A DNA stretch of 64,000 nt from Candidatus Praeruminimicrobium purgamenti (GTDB taxonomy: Bacteria; Elusimicrobiota; Endomicrobiia; Endomicrobiales; Endomicrobiaceae), in NCBI GenBank assembly GCA_018433585.1, contig JAHDQW010000001.1, positions 186,001 to 250,000 of the forward strand. The letters are read 5' to 3'. The position numbers and the translations under genes are program-made. The notes beneath the pieces are model-generated. The model saw nothing but the letters and a program-made list of their open reading frames with translations. It was not told the origin of the DNA and searched no databases. Shown here piece after piece: positions 27,055-36,620 of the stretch (positions are counted from its first letter, which is position 1; every line of letters begins with the position of its first letter).

Positions 27055-27083
27055 TTGACATGAAATAATAAAAAGTATATAAT
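27055..27083 (+). promoter_or_regulatory. Perfect consensus promoter of rho
   Basis: TTGACA at 27055-27060, a 17-base spacer and TATAAT at 27078-27083: an exact sigma-70 consensus match. The start site would be near 27090. Confidence 0.9.
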
Positions 27084-27258
27084 TTTAAAAAATCAAACAA
27101 AATTTTCCGCAAAATAAATCAAAACAAAGAGAAAAAATTTTATAAAAATTTAGACGTAAAGCAACATAACAATTCATTATTTATGCAAATCAAAAACAAT
27201 AAATCACACAAATATAATTTAAAATACTGTAATGATATTAAATGTCAGGGAGGGTTGG
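27084..27258 (+). promoter_or_regulatory. Long G-poor rho leader, candidate autoregulatory site
   Basis: About 165 bases of leader with only about ten G residues before GGGAGGG, many A, and regularly spaced C residues (TTCC, ATCAAAAC, GCAACATAACAATTC, AATCACACAA). Unstructured, C-containing, G-poor RNA is what Rho binds (rut sites), and rho is known to be attenuated in its own leader in Escherichia coli. A similar feedback here is inference. Confidence 0.4.
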
Positions 27259-28533
27259 ATGTCTGAATCTATGGACTTAACTGTGTTGTCCAAAAAAACA
27301 ATGGCTGAGCTTACTAAAATCGCAAAAGAAGTAAATCTGGAAACTATTACGGGTTTAAGAAAGCAGGAGCTAATTGCAAAAATTCTTGAAGCTCAGATGA
27401 AAGAAAAAGGACAGGTATACGATGAAGGTGTTTTAGAAATAAAACATGACGGTTTCGGATTCCTTAGATCAACAGATTATAATTATTTGTCAGGTCCTGA
27501 CGATATATATATTGCGCCTCCTCAAATCAAAAAGTTTGCGCTTAGAAAAGGCGATACTGTAGGCGGTTATGTAAGACCTCCTCAAAATCATGAAAAATAT
27601 TTCGCATTGTTAAAAGTCGTTTCTATAAACGGCGAAGAAAATTTAGATAACATAAGAGAAAGACCTTTGTTTGATAATTTGACTCCTCTATATCCTGATG
27701 AAAAACTTGTTTTGGAAACAAAAACTAATGAAATTTCAACAAGAATTATAGACATGTTTATCCCTATAGGAAAAGGGCAGAGAGTTTTGCTGAATGCGCC
27801 TCCGAGAACCGGTAAAACCGTATTGCTGCAGAAGATAGCAAATGCCATTACAGAAAATAACCCTGAAATAGTTCTTATGGTTTTGCTTATAGATGAAAGA
27901 CCTGAAGAAGTTACCGATATGCAGAGGTCCGTAAAAGGAGAAGTTGTTTCATCGACATTTGACGAACCTGCCGACAGACATATACAGGTTGCGGAAATGG
28001 TTTTGGAAAAAGCAAAAAGAATGGTTGAACACGGGAAAGATGTCGTAATTTTATTGGATTCCATTACAAGGCTTGCCAGAGCGTATAATACTACAATTCC
28101 TTCAAGCGGAAGAGTGTTATCAGGAGGACTTGATTCTAACGCTTTGCAAAGGCCGAAAAGATTTTTCGGCGCCGCAAGAAATATAGAAGAGGGCGGCAGC
28201 TTAACTATTATCGCTACGGCTCTTATAGAAACCGGAAGCAGAATGGATGATGTTATATTTGAAGAATTTAAGGGAACAGGCAATTGTGAAGTTTATTTGG
28301 ACAGAAAACTTGCCGACAGAAGAGTCTATCCTGCTATAGATTTGTTAAGATCAGGAACAAGAAAAGAAGAAATGCTTTTAAATGAAGATGAAAAAAATAA
28401 AATATGGATAATGAGAAATCTTTTCAGCACTATGAATTCCATAGAAGTTATGGAAGAATTAACAAAAAGGCTGAAAGCTTCAAAATCAAACAAAGACTTT
28501 TTCAAACAGATGGAAATTTCAGGAAAAGATTGA
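27259..28533 (+). CDS. rho: Transcription termination factor Rho
   Basis: Hexameric RNA helicase that ends transcription. The N-terminal Rho_N helices ([16 protein letters not shown]) precede the RNA-binding cold-shock-like domain ([20 protein letters not shown]). Then come Walker A in [12 protein letters not shown], Walker [16 protein letters not shown], the Q-loop/R-loop region and [13 protein letters not shown]. The start is ATG 27259, five bases after GGAGG and 27 bases inside the open frame. 424 residues is normal. The window shows few intrinsic terminators, in line with a substantial role for Rho. Confidence 0.97.
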   Translation: MSESMDLTVLSKKTMAELTKIAKEVNLETITGLRKQELIAKILEAQMKEKGQVYDEGVLEIKHDGFGFLRSTDYNYLSGPDDIYIAPPQIKKFALRKGDTVGGYVRPPQNHEKYFALLKVVSINGEENLDNIRERPLFDNLTPLYPDEKLVLETKTNEISTRIIDMFIPIGKGQRVLLNAPPRTGKTVLLQKIANAITENNPEIVLMVLLIDERPEEVTDMQRSVKGEVVSSTFDEPADRHIQVAEMVLEKAKRMVEHGKDVVILLDSITRLARAYNTTIPSSGRVLSGGLDSNALQRPKRFFGAARNIEEGGSLTIIATALIETGSRMDDVIFEEFKGTGNCEVYLDRKLADRRVYPAIDLLRSGTRKEEMLLNEDEKNKIWIMRNLFSTMNSIEVMEELTKRLKASKSNKDFFKQMEISGKD

Positions 28534-28579
28534 ATCCTGCCTTAATCTGATATTTTTATAATTTGTTAAGGAGCGGCGC

Positions 28580-29134
28580 ATGAATGATGATATAAAAGAT
28601 ATTGCTATGAGAATTAAAGATTTAAGAGATATATATAATATTTCTCTTGAAACTTTAGCCAGAGATTTAGGAATAAATCAGAGTTTGTACCAGCAGTACG
28701 AAAACGGAGAATCAGATATTCCTATAGGCGTCTTGAAAAAAATAGCAGAGAAATTCAATGTCGAATTTATCACTCTTATAACAGGGCGAGTGCCTCACCT
28801 GAGCAGATACAGCGTTGTAAAGAAAGGGAAAGGTATTTCGGTAGAAAGAAGAAAAGAATACGATTATCAGGATATAGCATACGGATTTACCAATAAGAAG
28901 GCTCAAATATTTCTTGTAACCGTAAAAGACAGAACTAACGATAACGATTTACAGCCTAATTCACATGACGGGCATGAATTTAACTATGTTTTAGAGGGAT
29001 CGTTAAAAGTTCATATAGACGATAAAGAAATTCTCTTGGAAGAAGGGGACAGTCTTTATTTTGATTCAAAATGTAAACATTATATGACTTCGGTTGACGG
29101 AAAGACTGCAAAAATAATAGCAGTTGTACTTTAA
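28580..29134 (+). CDS. XRE-family regulator with cupin domain (copy 1)
   Basis: 184 residues: an N-terminal lambda-repressor-like helix-turn-helix (residues about 8-65, LARDLGINQSLYQQYENGES) and a C-terminal cupin (about 115-184) with SHDGHEFNYVLEGSLKV and GDSLYFDSKCKHYM, which holds the His/Glu metal or ligand-binding set. Such HTH-cupin proteins often sense the substrate or product of the enzyme encoded next to them. AAGGAG precedes the ATG. The neighbour 18 bases downstream is an acyl-CoA ligase. The whole two-gene unit is repeated 2.5 kb further on. Confidence 0.9.
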   Translation: MNDDIKDIAMRIKDLRDIYNISLETLARDLGINQSLYQQYENGESDIPIGVLKKIAEKFNVEFITLITGRVPHLSRYSVVKKGKGISVERRKEYDYQDIAYGFTNKKAQIFLVTVKDRTNDNDLQPNSHDGHEFNYVLEGSLKVHIDDKEILLEEGDSLYFDSKCKHYMTSVDGKTAKIIAVVL

Positions 29135-29151
29135 TCTAAGAGGGTTTTAAA

Positions 29152-30810
29152 ATGATATTGGACAGATTTGTAAAATCCAAATTTTCCTCATATGAGGATT
29201 TCTCGGAGAACTATAAAGTAAAAGTTCCTGAAAATTTTAATTTCGGATTTGATATTGTTGATGCGACTGCACAGGAAGAACCTGCCAAAAAGTGTTTGGT
29301 CTGGTGCAACGATAAAGGCGAGCATAGAACATTTACATTCGAAGATATGAAAAAACAAAGCAATAAAGCCGCAAATTTTTTTAAGTCTTTAGGTATTAAA
29401 AAAGGCGACTTTGTTATGCTTATTTTAAAAAGAAGATATGAATATTGGATCAGCGTTGTCGCATTGCATAAAATAGGAGCCGTTGTAATTCCTGCGACTC
29501 ATTTGCTTATGGAAAAAGATATTGTTTACAGAAATAATGCGGCAGACGTTAAAATGATAATATCCGTCTGTGAAGATGATTTAATTGAAAGAATAAATAA
29601 TGCCCAGAAAGAATCTCCAATGCTGAAATATAAAGTTTCAGTTAACGGTTCTGCCGAAGGATGGCATGATTTTACGTCAGGCATAGAAAAACAATCTGAT
29701 ATTTTTGAGAGACCGCAAGGCGAAGATGCTACAAAAAATGACGATAAATTTTTAATATATTTCACTTCAGGAACAACCAGCATGCCTAAAATGGCGCTGC
29801 ATGATTTTACGTATCCTTTAGGGCATATAACCACGGCAAAATTTTGGCAGAATGTTGAAGAAAACGGCGCTCATTTGACATTGGCCGATACAGGATGGGC
29901 AAAAGCTGCTTGGGGTAAAATTTACGGACAATGGATATCGGGATGCGCTGTTTTTGTATATGATTTTGATAAGTTTGAGCCTACTGATGTTCTTGATATT
30001 ATATCAAACAATAATGTGACTTCTTTTTGCGGACCTTCGACTGTGTACAGATATTTGATAAAAGAAGACTTATCAAAATACGATTTTTCAAGATTGAAAT
30101 ATTGTTCAGTGGCCGGAGAAGCTCTGAATCCTGAAGTTTTTAATAAATGGGAAAAACTTACAGGACATAAAATAATGGAAGGCTTCGGACAAAGCGAAAG
30201 TGCGGTAATGGTGGCGAATTTTGTATGGATGAAACCGAAACCTGGTTCTATGGGAAAACCTTCGCCTGTATATGATATCGATATTATCGACGATGACGGC
30301 AATTCATGTGAGCCTGGAAAAGAAGGAAATCTTGTAATAAACGTAAAAAACGGCAAGCCTTTGGGGTTGTTCTGCGAGTATTACAAAAGTCCTGATAAGA
30401 CGGCCGAAGTATGGAAAAACGGCTATTATTATACCGGAGATGTAGTATACAAAGACGAGGACGGATATTTTTGGTTTGTAGGCAGAGCCGACGATGTAAT
30501 AAAAAGCTCCGGTTACAGAATAGGTCCTTTTGAAGTAGAAAGCGCTTTAATAGAGCATCCTGCGGTATTGGAATGTGCGATAACTGCTGTTCCCGACGCT
30601 TACAGAGGGCAGATAGTTAAAGCTACAGTCGTTTTGTCAAAAGGATACAGCCCAAGCGACTCTTTGGTTGTTGAACTTCAAAATCATGTAAAAAAAGTCA
30701 CGGCGCCTTATAAATATCCGAGAGTCGTAGAGTTTGTCAGCGAACTCCCAAAGACTATCAGCGGCAAGATAAGAAAAGTTGCGATAAGAGAAGCCGATTC
30801 AAAAAAATAA
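29152..30810 (+). CDS. AMP-forming acyl-CoA synthetase (copy 1)
   Basis: 552 residues of the ANL (AMP-binding) superfamily, nearest to medium-chain acyl-CoA or acetyl-CoA synthetase-like enzymes. It activates a carboxylate as acyl-AMP, then forms the CoA thioester. The P-loop reads [16 protein letters not shown], with Ser where Gly is usual. Other ANL motifs are [41 protein letters not shown] and the C-terminal [10 protein letters not shown] with the catalytic Lys. It follows its HTH-cupin gene and ends at an intrinsic terminator. The carboxylic acid used is not evident. Confidence 0.9.
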   Translation: MILDRFVKSKFSSYEDFSENYKVKVPENFNFGFDIVDATAQEEPAKKCLVWCNDKGEHRTFTFEDMKKQSNKAANFFKSLGIKKGDFVMLILKRRYEYWISVVALHKIGAVVIPATHLLMEKDIVYRNNAADVKMIISVCEDDLIERINNAQKESPMLKYKVSVNGSAEGWHDFTSGIEKQSDIFERPQGEDATKNDDKFLIYFTSGTTSMPKMALHDFTYPLGHITTAKFWQNVEENGAHLTLADTGWAKAAWGKIYGQWISGCAVFVYDFDKFEPTDVLDIISNNNVTSFCGPSTVYRYLIKEDLSKYDFSRLKYCSVAGEALNPEVFNKWEKLTGHKIMEGFGQSESAVMVANFVWMKPKPGSMGKPSPVYDIDIIDDDGNSCEPGKEGNLVINVKNGKPLGLFCEYYKSPDKTAEVWKNGYYYTGDVVYKDEDGYFWFVGRADDVIKSSGYRIGPFEVESALIEHPAVLECAITAVPDAYRGQIVKATVVLSKGYSPSDSLVVELQNHVKKVTAPYKYPRVVEFVSELPKTISGKIRKVAIREADSKK

Positions 30811-30842
30811 TTTATATAATACGGTTAATCCGAATTCTATGT

Positions 30843-30885
30843 TTTCCGGTTTTTGTATATATATTACAAAAACCGGAAATTTTTT
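30843..30885 (+). terminator. Intrinsic terminator after acyl-CoA synthetase copy 1
   Basis: Perfect 15-bp arms TTTCCGGTTTTTGTA (30843-30857) and TACAAAAACCGGAAA (30865-30879), 7-base loop, then six T. It is the strongest terminator in the window and separates the two duplicated modules into independent transcripts. Confidence 0.92.
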
Positions 30886-31006
30886 AGGCATTTTTATATA
30901 AATATTTTAAAAAGATGCGTTTTTATAAACTTTAAAATAAATTTAACATTCTTTATTGTGAGCAAAATACGCATATTTTTATAGTATGGAAGTGTTTTTT
31001 TGTCTT

Positions 31007-31035
31007 TTGTATTTTATATGTAAAATTTATATAAT
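31007..31035 (+). promoter_or_regulatory. Promoter of the second XRE-cupin/acyl-CoA ligase module
   Basis: TTGTAT at 31007-31012, a 17-base spacer and TATAAT at 31030-31035, followed by GGAGG at 31062-31066 before the ATG. The remaining intergenic sequence from 30886 on is AT-rich with no other element recognised. Confidence 0.8.
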
Positions 31036-31070
31036 GAAACAGATATATTATTGTCGTAAACGGAGGCGGT

Positions 31071-31625
31071 ATGCTTGAAAATATTAGACAAATTGCGCAG
31101 CGAATAAAAGAATTGAGAGAAATTTCTGATATTTCTGTTGAATCGATGGCGAAAAAACTTAATATTAATGTTGAAAAATACATAGAGTATGAAAGCGGCA
31201 ATGTCGATATTCCTGTGAGTTTCCTTTATGAAATAGCCGGTAAATTCAACGTTGAGCTTACAGTTTTGCTTACGGGTGAAGAACCTAAGTTACAAAGATT
31301 TTCAGTAGTCAGGAAAGACAAAGGCCTTTCAATAGCCAGAAGAAAGGAGTATAAGTATCAGGATTTGGCGTTCAATTTTATGCATAAGAAATCTGAAATT
31401 TTTTTAGTTACTGTCGAACCTGAAAACGAAGGAAAAGCAGTCAACAAATATTCTCATGCCGGTCAGGAGTTTAATTATATACTGGAAGGGCAGATGAAGT
31501 TCTTTTTTAATGATAAAGAAATAATTTTAAATCCGGGAGATTCCGTGTATTTTGATTCCGGTTATGAACACGCAATGCTTGCGTTGGGTAATGTTCAATT
31601 GAAATTTTTGGCTGTAATTTTTTAA
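31071..31625 (+). CDS. XRE-family regulator with cupin domain (copy 2)
   Basis: Same length (184 residues) and domain order as the copy at 28580, with long shared stretches such as ERRKEY/ARRKEY-YQDLA and GDS-YFDS. The helix-turn-helix is residues about 8-65 ([17 protein letters not shown]). In the cupin, [13 protein letters not shown] replaces the GHE of copy 1 with GQE, so one potential metal ligand is lost and the two sensors may bind different ligands. It has its own promoter and is followed by a matching acyl-CoA ligase. Confidence 0.9.
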   Translation: MLENIRQIAQRIKELREISDISVESMAKKLNINVEKYIEYESGNVDIPVSFLYEIAGKFNVELTVLLTGEEPKLQRFSVVRKDKGLSIARRKEYKYQDLAFNFMHKKSEIFLVTVEPENEGKAVNKYSHAGQEFNYILEGQMKFFFNDKEIILNPGDSVYFDSGYEHAMLALGNVQLKFLAVIF

Positions 31626-31644
31626 TCGAAAAGAGGAAAATATA

Positions 31645-33303
31645 ATGCTTAGTGAAAAATATGTTTGTAAAACATTTTCGTCATATGAAGATTTATTGGA
31701 AAAATTTAAGATAAATGTTCCTGATAATTTTAACTTTGGTTTTGATGTAGTTGATTTGATAGCGGATAAAGACCCTGATAAAAAAGCTCTTGTTTGGTGC
31801 AATGAGCACGGAGACGAAAGAATATTTACTTTCGGAGATATAAAAAAGTACAGCAATAAGGCCGCAAACTTTTTTAAGTCTCTGGGAATTAAAAAAGGCG
31901 ACGCAGTAATGCTTATTCTGAAAAGAAGATATGAGTTTTGGTTTGCAATTATAGCATTGCATAAAATAGGAGCCGTTCCAATACCGGCTACCCATTTGCT
32001 TACCGAAAAGGATATAGTTTACAGAAATAATGCGGCCGATATAAAAATGATAGTTTCAGTCGCTACGGATAATGTTCCTGAAACAATAAATAAAGCCGAG
32101 CACGAATCTCCTTCTTTAAAATATAAAGTTTCAGTACATGGAGGAGTCGAAGGCTGGTATAATTTTACAGCCGAGATGGAAAAGCAGCCTGATGTTTTTA
32201 AAAGACCGGAAGGAGAAGACGCAACGGTAAACGAAGATAAATTCTTGTTATATTTTACGTCGGGGACAACAGGAATGCCAAAGATGGTGCTGCACGATTA
32301 TACTTATCCTTTAGGACATCTTATTACTTCTGCATGGCAGAATCTTGCTGACGGCGGCTTGCATTTAACGGTAGCTGATACCGGATGGGCAAAAGCTGCT
32401 TGGGGGAAACTCTACGGACAATGGCTGCACGGATGCAGCGTATTTGTCTACGATTTTGATAAGTTTATGCCGAAAAATCTTATAGAAGTTCTTACAAAAT
32501 ACGGAGTAACATCGTTTTGCGCTCCTCCTACCGTTTACAGATATTTAATAAAGGAAGATTTGTTAAAATATGATTTAAGCAGATTAAAATACTGTACTGT
32601 TGCCGGTGAGCCTTTAAATCCGGAAGTTTACAACAAATGGAAAGAACTTACGGGATTAAGACTTATGGAAGCTTACGGACAGACTGAATTGATAGCTTTA
32701 ATATGTAATTTTCCTATGATGACTCCGAAACCTGGTTCGATAGGCAAACCGTCTCCTTGTTATAATGTGGATATTGTAAATGAAGAATACAATTCATGTG
32801 AAACAGGAGAAGTTGGGCAAATAGTTGTCAGAATGTCAGGCAGTAAACCGGTAGGAATGTTTTGCGGTTATTACAGGGACGATGCTTTGACAAAATCCGT
32901 ATGGCATGACAATATGTACTTTACAGGCGATACGGCTTATAAAGATGAAGACGGTTTTTTTTGGTTTGTAGGCAGAGCCGACGATATTATAAAAAGTTCA
33001 GGCTACAGAATAGGCCCTTTTGAAGTAGAAAGCGCTTTGATTGAACACCCTTCTGTTTTGGAATGCGCGATAACGGCTGTTCCTGACCCTGACAGAGGTC
33101 AGATAGTCAAAGCTACAATTGTTTTGTCAAAAGGCTATAAGGCCAGTCATGATTTGGCTGTCGAATTACAAAACCATGTGAAAAAAGTCACGGCTCCTTA
33201 TAAATATCCTAGAATAATAGAATTTGTTGATGAATTGCCTAAAACAATAAGCGGTAAAATCAGAAGAGTTGAAATAAGGCAGACGGATAACAAGACAAAA
33301 TAA
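31645..33303 (+). CDS. AMP-forming acyl-CoA synthetase (copy 2)
   Basis: 552 residues, the same length as copy 1 and clearly its paralogue along the whole chain (for example [14 protein letters not shown] and [17 protein letters not shown] are shared). Here the P-loop is canonical, [16 protein letters not shown]. Other motifs are [26 protein letters not shown] and [10 protein letters not shown]. The acyl-pocket region differs between copies, for example CAPPTVYRY against CGPSTVYRY and [14 protein letters not shown] against [14 protein letters not shown]. This suggests different acyl substrates, but that is inference. Confidence 0.9.
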   Translation: MLSEKYVCKTFSSYEDLLEKFKINVPDNFNFGFDVVDLIADKDPDKKALVWCNEHGDERIFTFGDIKKYSNKAANFFKSLGIKKGDAVMLILKRRYEFWFAIIALHKIGAVPIPATHLLTEKDIVYRNNAADIKMIVSVATDNVPETINKAEHESPSLKYKVSVHGGVEGWYNFTAEMEKQPDVFKRPEGEDATVNEDKFLLYFTSGTTGMPKMVLHDYTYPLGHLITSAWQNLADGGLHLTVADTGWAKAAWGKLYGQWLHGCSVFVYDFDKFMPKNLIEVLTKYGVTSFCAPPTVYRYLIKEDLLKYDLSRLKYCTVAGEPLNPEVYNKWKELTGLRLMEAYGQTELIALICNFPMMTPKPGSIGKPSPCYNVDIVNEEYNSCETGEVGQIVVRMSGSKPVGMFCGYYRDDALTKSVWHDNMYFTGDTAYKDEDGFFWFVGRADDIIKSSGYRIGPFEVESALIEHPSVLECAITAVPDPDRGQIVKATIVLSKGYKASHDLAVELQNHVKKVTAPYKYPRIIEFVDELPKTISGKIRRVEIRQTDNKTK

Positions 33304-33433
33304 TTATATTTGTTCGGCAAAAGATATGCTTTTATCCGCTGTGTTTATGCAAAATATTATTGGCAATAATGCCGTTGAGTTCTTTTATATTGTTAACAAC
33401 TTTTTTTAATAAGACGCTGCATGCCTGTTAATA

Positions 33434-34531
33434 ATGAAAAATTATGAAATAGAATTAAAGATGAATCAAAAAAAATACGCAGATATTGCGAAACAGCTTA
33501 TAGAAGAATCTAATATTTTTAAATATACTGTTATAAGCGACAGCATGTATCCTCTTATAAGCAAAAACGATAAGATTATCTGCAAAAAAAAAGAATGCAA
33601 AAAAATAAAGAAATACTCTCTTATTGCGTTTTATGCAGACAGCGATACTTCTCAAGTTCCGACTGTACACCGAGTCATAAAAATTTTCAATGAAGACGGA
33701 GGACTTTCTTTCCGAACGAAAGGAGATAATAACTTTAATTCAGATAAGAACAAGGTTTACCCTCATCAGATAATAGGGGTTGTGGAAGAGATAATTAAAA
33801 AAAATTTTGTTATTTCTTTAACTAAGAAAAGCCAAAAATATATAAGTATTTTAATATATTTCATATTACAGCCTATAAATTTTATAATTTATTGTTATCT
33901 TAAAATAAAGAATGCATTAAAATTATTTTTTGCAATAGAAAAGCAGCCGTTGCATGATGACGGTTTAATCGTTTTAAGACAATCTTTTTTGACTAAAAGC
34001 GAAGACTGGCATGAAATAGTAAATATCAATACATCTTTAATGGAACATTTATTAAATAATGATTTGAAAATTTGCGATATCTCTTTTGGCGGCGGCTATT
34101 GTGAAGAGAGTTTGTTCTTTATAAGGAAAGGGTTGAAAATAGATTATAAGAATATTGAAAATTCAAACAACGAACAAAAATATGATTTTATTATATGTTC
34201 GAGAGTTTTAAATATTGTTGACAGTGAACTAAAAAGGCATGAAATATACTGTTTTCTAAAGTCATTGCTTAAGCCGGACGGTAAAATTTTAATTTCTTAT
34301 GTAAATGAAAAAAATAACTTGATTGTTTTTTTAAAAAGGAGTGCTTATAAATTCTTTAAAAATTATAGCGGTCCTGACAATAATGATATAATATACAAAG
34401 ACATATTTATTATGAAAACTTTGAAAGATAAAAAGATATTTCTTGAATTAAAAAATGCAGATTTAAACCTTTTAAAATATTGGTTTTACGGTAAGAAAAA
34501 AACGTTTTTGCTTGAGTACAAAACAATATAA
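33434..34531 (+). CDS. Signal peptidase I-like domain fused to methyltransferase-like domain
   Basis: 365 residues. Residues about 30-130 form an S24/S26 peptidase: VISDSMYPLI with catalytic Ser37, VPTVHRVI with His in the place of the general-base Lys (as in SipW/ER-type enzymes), and KGDNN. One hydrophobic segment follows (ISILIYFILQPINFIIYCYL, about 136-156). The remainder resembles a class I SAM methyltransferase: ICDISFGGGYCEESL, YDFIICSRVLNIVD and LLKPDGKILISYV; the glycine-rich loop is irregular. No Shine-Dalgarno is evident. Tandem of these domains is unusual; substrates unknown. Confidence 0.65.
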   Translation: MKNYEIELKMNQKKYADIAKQLIEESNIFKYTVISDSMYPLISKNDKIICKKKECKKIKKYSLIAFYADSDTSQVPTVHRVIKIFNEDGGLSFRTKGDNNFNSDKNKVYPHQIIGVVEEIIKKNFVISLTKKSQKYISILIYFILQPINFIIYCYLKIKNALKLFFAIEKQPLHDDGLIVLRQSFLTKSEDWHEIVNINTSLMEHLLNNDLKICDISFGGGYCEESLFFIRKGLKIDYKNIENSNNEQKYDFIICSRVLNIVDSELKRHEIYCFLKSLLKPDGKILISYVNEKNNLIVFLKRSAYKFFKNYSGPDNNDIIYKDIFIMKTLKDKKIFLELKNADLNLLKYWFYGKKKTFLLEYKTI

Positions 34532-34548
34532 ATGCATAAAATGTTTAT

Positions 34549-34577
34549 TTGATAAAATGATTGAAATTTGATATAAA
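34549..34577 (+). promoter_or_regulatory. Promoter of coaD giving a nearly leaderless mRNA
   Basis: TTGATA at 34549-34554, a 17-base spacer and TATAAA at 34572-34577. The start site would fall about 3 bases before the coaD ATG, and no Shine-Dalgarno is present. Confidence 0.65.
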
Positions 34578-34586
34578 ATAAAAATT

Positions 34587-35075
34587 ATGAACACGAAAAT
34601 AACAGCTGTTTATCCTGGCAGTTTTGATCCGCCTACAAAAGGGCATCTTGATATTATTGCAAGGGCATCTAAAATTTTCCCTAAGGTAATAATTGCGATA
34701 ACTGAAAATTACAATAAACACCATATGTTTTCTTTACAGGAAAGAGTTGATATGATGAAAGAGTCCGTATCATCCATTAAAAATGTAGAAGTTGATTCTT
34801 TTTCCGGTTTACTGGCAGATTATCTAATCAATATTGATAGTTTTATTGTCATAAGGGGATTGAGAGCATTATCTGATTTTGAATATGAATTCCAAATGGC
34901 GTTAATGAACAGGACTTTAAATCAAAAAATAGAGACTATATTTTTGATGCCTGATCAATTATATACTTTTTTATCTTCAAGTATGGTAAAAGAAATTGCA
35001 GGATTAGGCGGGGATTTTAAAAATTTTGTTCCGGATGCAGTTTATAAAAGATTCAAAATAAAGAACAATTTATAA
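34587..35075 (+). CDS. coaD: Phosphopantetheine adenylyltransferase
   Basis: Transfers AMP from ATP to 4'-phosphopantetheine in coenzyme A synthesis. The nucleotidyltransferase motif is YPGSFDPPTKGHLDII (a TKGH variant of the usual TNGH). IRGLRALSDFEYEFQMALMN and FLSSSMVKEIAGLGGD are family signatures. 162 residues is normal. No ribosome binding site precedes the ATG, consistent with a start site almost at the codon. Confidence 0.95.
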   Translation: MNTKITAVYPGSFDPPTKGHLDIIARASKIFPKVIIAITENYNKHHMFSLQERVDMMKESVSSIKNVEVDSFSGLLADYLINIDSFIVIRGLRALSDFEYEFQMALMNRTLNQKIETIFLMPDQLYTFLSSSMVKEIAGLGGDFKNFVPDAVYKRFKIKNNL

Positions 35076-35089
35076 TTTAAAAGAGGAAT

Positions 35090-36157
35090 ATGTATAACTT
35101 AACAGATTTGCTTTTAGAGGTAGCCGAAAAAAAAGCATCAGATTTACATCTGTCAGTTGGACTTCCTCCTATGATAAGGCTTGACACTGAGATAAAAAAA
35201 CTCGGCGAAGAAGTTTTAACTCCAGATATGGCAAAAGCACTTGCTTATTCCATCTTATCGAAAAGGCAAATAGAAAAATTTGAAAACGATAATGAATTAG
35301 ACGCATCTTTCCCTATACAAAATATGGGAAGAGTAAGAGTAAATATATTTAAACAGAGAGGATCAATCTCTGCCGCTTTCAGATTTATACCGCAGAAAAC
35401 TTTTACTTTTGAAGAGTTAAGACTTCCGAAAGTAGTATATGACATAGTTAATTTACCTAAAGGGCTTGTTTTGGTTACCGGTGCAACAGGCTCCGGTAAG
35501 ACAACAACTCTCGCGTCGATGATAGATTATATAAATGAAAGAAGATGCGGACATATAATAACTGTTGAAGATCCTATAGAATATTTGCATGCACATAAAA
35601 AATGTATTGTTAACCAGAGAGAAATAGGCGCGGATACACAATCTTTTGCAACGGCTTTAAAATATATTTTAAGACAAGACCCTGATGTTATACTTATAGG
35701 TGAAATGAGAGATCTGGAAACGATATCTGCGGCAATTACATTGGCAGAAACGGGGCATCTCGTTTTTGCGACACTGCATACTATGGATGCTTCTTCTTCT
35801 ATAAACAGAATGGTTGACGTTTTTCCAGGCAACCAGCAGGCGCAGATAAGATCTCAGCTGTCGCTGGCATTAAAGGCTGTTTTTTCACAGAATCTTATAC
35901 CTCATATATCAGGTAAGGGAATGGTTTTGGCTTCTGAAGTTATGATTGTTACAGACAGCATAAGAAGCATCATAAGGGAAATGAAAACGGAACAATTATA
36001 TTCTGTCATACAAACAGGAAGGCAAAGCGGAATGCAGACTATGAATCAGTCTCTTTTTGAAGGCGTTATAAACGGATCGATATTGCCTCAAAAAGCTATA
36101 GAATACAGTTCCAGAAAAGATGAATTGGTAAGGCTTTTACAAAGCGTAGTAAGATAA
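35090..36157 (+). CDS. pilT: Type IV pilus retraction ATPase PilT
   Basis: Hexameric cytoplasmic ATPase that depolymerises type IV pili. It begins with the PilT-type N-terminal domain (LLEVAEKKASDLHLSVGLPP), then Walker A GATGSGKTTTLASMIDY, the Asp box VEDPIEYLH, Walker B ILIGEMRDLETI and the His box LVFATLHTMDASSSINR, which holds the PilT-typical T-H-T... AIRNLIRE-like segment (reads SIRSIIREMKTEQL). AAAGAGG precedes the ATG. Neighbouring prepilin and prepilin peptidase genes support a pilus role. No PilB is in view. Confidence 0.93.
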   Translation: MYNLTDLLLEVAEKKASDLHLSVGLPPMIRLDTEIKKLGEEVLTPDMAKALAYSILSKRQIEKFENDNELDASFPIQNMGRVRVNIFKQRGSISAAFRFIPQKTFTFEELRLPKVVYDIVNLPKGLVLVTGATGSGKTTTLASMIDYINERRCGHIITVEDPIEYLHAHKKCIVNQREIGADTQSFATALKYILRQDPDVILIGEMRDLETISAAITLAETGHLVFATLHTMDASSSINRMVDVFPGNQQAQIRSQLSLALKAVFSQNLIPHISGKGMVLASEVMIVTDSIRSIIREMKTEQLYSVIQTGRQSGMQTMNQSLFEGVINGSILPQKAIEYSSRKDELVRLLQSVVR

Positions 36158-36176
36158 AAAAAAGAGGGAATAAATT

Positions 36177-36605
36177 ATGTTTAATAAAGAAGGATTATCA
36201 TTAACTGAAGTTTTAATAGCGATAGCTATAATCTTGATTCTTACGATTGTTTTATATCCTAAATTTTTAAATATTATAAGAAAGTCGCATGAAGCTACTA
36301 CAAGAGCAAATCTGACGGCGTTAAGAAATGCCATAGCTATTTATTATGGAGACCATGAAGGCAAATTCCCTTCTAAAGATATTGTTAAAGAATTGACTTC
36401 TGAAAACGGCAAGTATATAAAGTTTATTCCGGAAGTTTATTGTCCGCCTTATCATGATATCAGCAACGAAATAACGACTGAGCCTACCGGTGATTCCGGT
36501 AAATGGGCATATCAGGCCGAAGACAGCAATGAAAGGCAGTGGGGCGAAATTTGGATAGATTGCAATAATCAGGACAGTAAAGGCGTAATTTGGAATACGT
36601 ATTAA
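36177..36605 (+). CDS. Type IV/II prepilin-like protein
   Basis: 142 residues. The short leader MFNKEG is followed by LSLTEVLIAIAIILIL, the class III prepilin signal with Gly before the cleavage site and Glu at +5; Leu replaces the usual Phe/Met at +1. The N-terminal helix leads into a globular part like GspG (THLRALRNAIAIYYGDHEGKFP-like, with PEVYCPPYHD). It would be cleaved and methylated by the peptidase encoded next. It could be the major pilin or a minor pseudopilin. Confidence 0.85.
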   Translation: MFNKEGLSLTEVLIAIAIILILTIVLYPKFLNIIRKSHEATTRANLTALRNAIAIYYGDHEGKFPSKDIVKELTSENGKYIKFIPEVYCPPYHDISNEITTEPTGDSGKWAYQAEDSNERQWGEIWIDCNNQDSKGVIWNTY

Positions 36606-36620
36606 AAAGGATTTTATAAT

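Noticed and set aside
27588-28283. 231-codon open frame on the minus strand inside rho
   Set aside because: It lies antisense to a well-conserved gene; its translation has no family motifs and it has no ribosome site.
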